Source: Planctomycetota bacterium
GTDB taxonomy: Bacteria; Planctomycetota; UBA1135; UBA2386
Assembly (NCBI GenBank): GCA_016713175.1
Contig: JADJPQ010000001.1
Location: 647,001-711,000, forward strand
Reading direction: 5' to 3'
Length of the DNA stretch: 64,000 bases
The notes under the pieces were generated by a model. That model was given only the letters and a program-made list of their open reading frames with translations, was not told where the DNA came from and did no database searches. How positions within the stretch are numbered: position 1 is the first letter of the stretch; every line of letters begins with the position of its first letter. Positions 63,538-64,000 of the stretch are shown here, piece after piece. A program made the position numbers and the translations under genes.

Positions 63538-64000
63538 ATGTCAGCACGCGCCAGGATCCTGATCGTGGAAGACGAGAGCATGGTTGCCGACGACCTGCAC
63601 CTGCGCCTCGAACGCCTGGGCTTCGACGTCATCGGGATCCGCGACACCGCGGCGAGTGCGGTGGCGGCGGCGACCGAGTTGTCGCCGGATCTGGTCCTGC
63701 TCGACATCCGCCTGAAGGGTACGGCGGACGGCGTCGAAGTGGCGCGGCGCTTGCGCGAACGCAATGTCGGATTCGTATTCCTGACGGCCCATGCCGACCG
63801 GGAGACCCTGTTGCGCACCGGGGTGACCGAGCCGCTCGGTTACATCGTCAAGCCGTTCGAGGAACGCGGCCTGAACGCCACGATCGCGATGGCACTGAAT
63901 CGGCATCACGCCGAACAGCGGCAGCGGCAACTGCAGCACTGGCTGGCGACGACGCTGCGCAGCATCGGTGACGCCGTGATCACCACCGATGCGTGCGGGT
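63538..64000 (+). CDS. Response regulator (cut by the window end)
   Basis: At least 154 residues; the gene continues past 64000. A CheY-like receiver occupies residues 1-115 with acidic pocket Glu11-Asp12, phosphoacceptor Asp56 (LVLLDIRLKGTADG), Thr83 and Lys105 (GYIVKPFEERGL). A linker helix follows, then STTLRSIGDAVITTDACG-like sequence (here ATTLRSIGDAVITTDACG), the start of a PAS domain. It is the partner of the kinase directly upstream and may itself be a further signalling or kinase protein. Confidence 0.9.
   Translation, partial: MSARARILIVEDESMVADDLHLRLERLGFDVIGIRDTAASAVAAATELSPDLVLLDIRLKGTADGVEVARRLRERNVGFVFLTAHADRETLLRTGVTEPLGYIVKPFEERGLNATIAMALNRHHAEQRQRQLQHWLATTLRSIGDAVITTDACG

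Overview
The window looks like a chromosomal segment of a high-GC planctomycete (Planctomycetota), probably from a metagenome or draft assembly. The evidence is a planctomycete-type ECF sigma factor remnant, an ECF sigma factor fused through one membrane helix to export-side repeat domains, a sulfatase, a DUF1080 (3-keto-disaccharide hydrolase-like) fragment, and at least ten signal-peptide proteins built from Kelch, RCC1, HAF or PPC-type repeats. Nearly all of those end in the same kind of roughly 110-130 residue C-terminal module closing on a motif like SNGxRI. Phylum placement is an inference from gene content; no rRNA gene is present.

Layout. 0.4-6 kb: a lower-GC accessory island with a SIR2-STAND NTPase gene (Avs5-like architecture) split by an intact IS630-family element, whose stop codon overlaps by 4 bp a catalytically complete HMG-CoA reductase homologue. 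6-28 kb: an eroded region of secreted repeat proteins, gene fragments, a G/C-only tract that looks like an assembly artefact, and five footprints of IS91-family elements. 28-41.5 kb: a mostly minus-strand run with an ArsR/AHSA1 pair and its operator palindrome, DUF1801, CBS, a TlpA-like thioredoxin with an in-frame UGA at the first active-site Cys, thrB, an ALDH7-type dehydrogenase, DinB, DUF2304, a GT2 glycosyltransferase, a sulfatase and a PD40 lipoprotein. 41.8-50.5 kb: queA, a secreted hydrolase, thiE, two membrane proteins, two secreted proteins and SelO, which also has a UGA at its redox residue. 50.6-64 kb: a dihaem peroxidase-like protein, the sigma-factor fusion, an MscS-cNMP channel, an M48 protease with an SH3 partner, DUF2200, a PPC-domain protein, hemerythrin, and a HisKA_2 kinase with its response regulator (cut by the window end).

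How they work together. The SIR2-STAND/HMGR pair is translationally coupled and is the best candidate for an undescribed conflict system; both predicted enzymes use nicotinamide dinucleotides. The IS630 insertion almost certainly inactivates it in this genome, but the original 1,099-codon reading frame can be rebuilt exactly. The two UGA-containing genes, each followed by a hairpin fitting a bacterial SECIS element, suggest the organism makes selenoproteins; one case would be weak, but the SelO case matches the family's C-terminus residue by residue. The rest is mainly envelope biology (secreted repeat proteins, sulfatase, mechanosensitive channel) with scattered housekeeping genes (thrB, queA, thiE).
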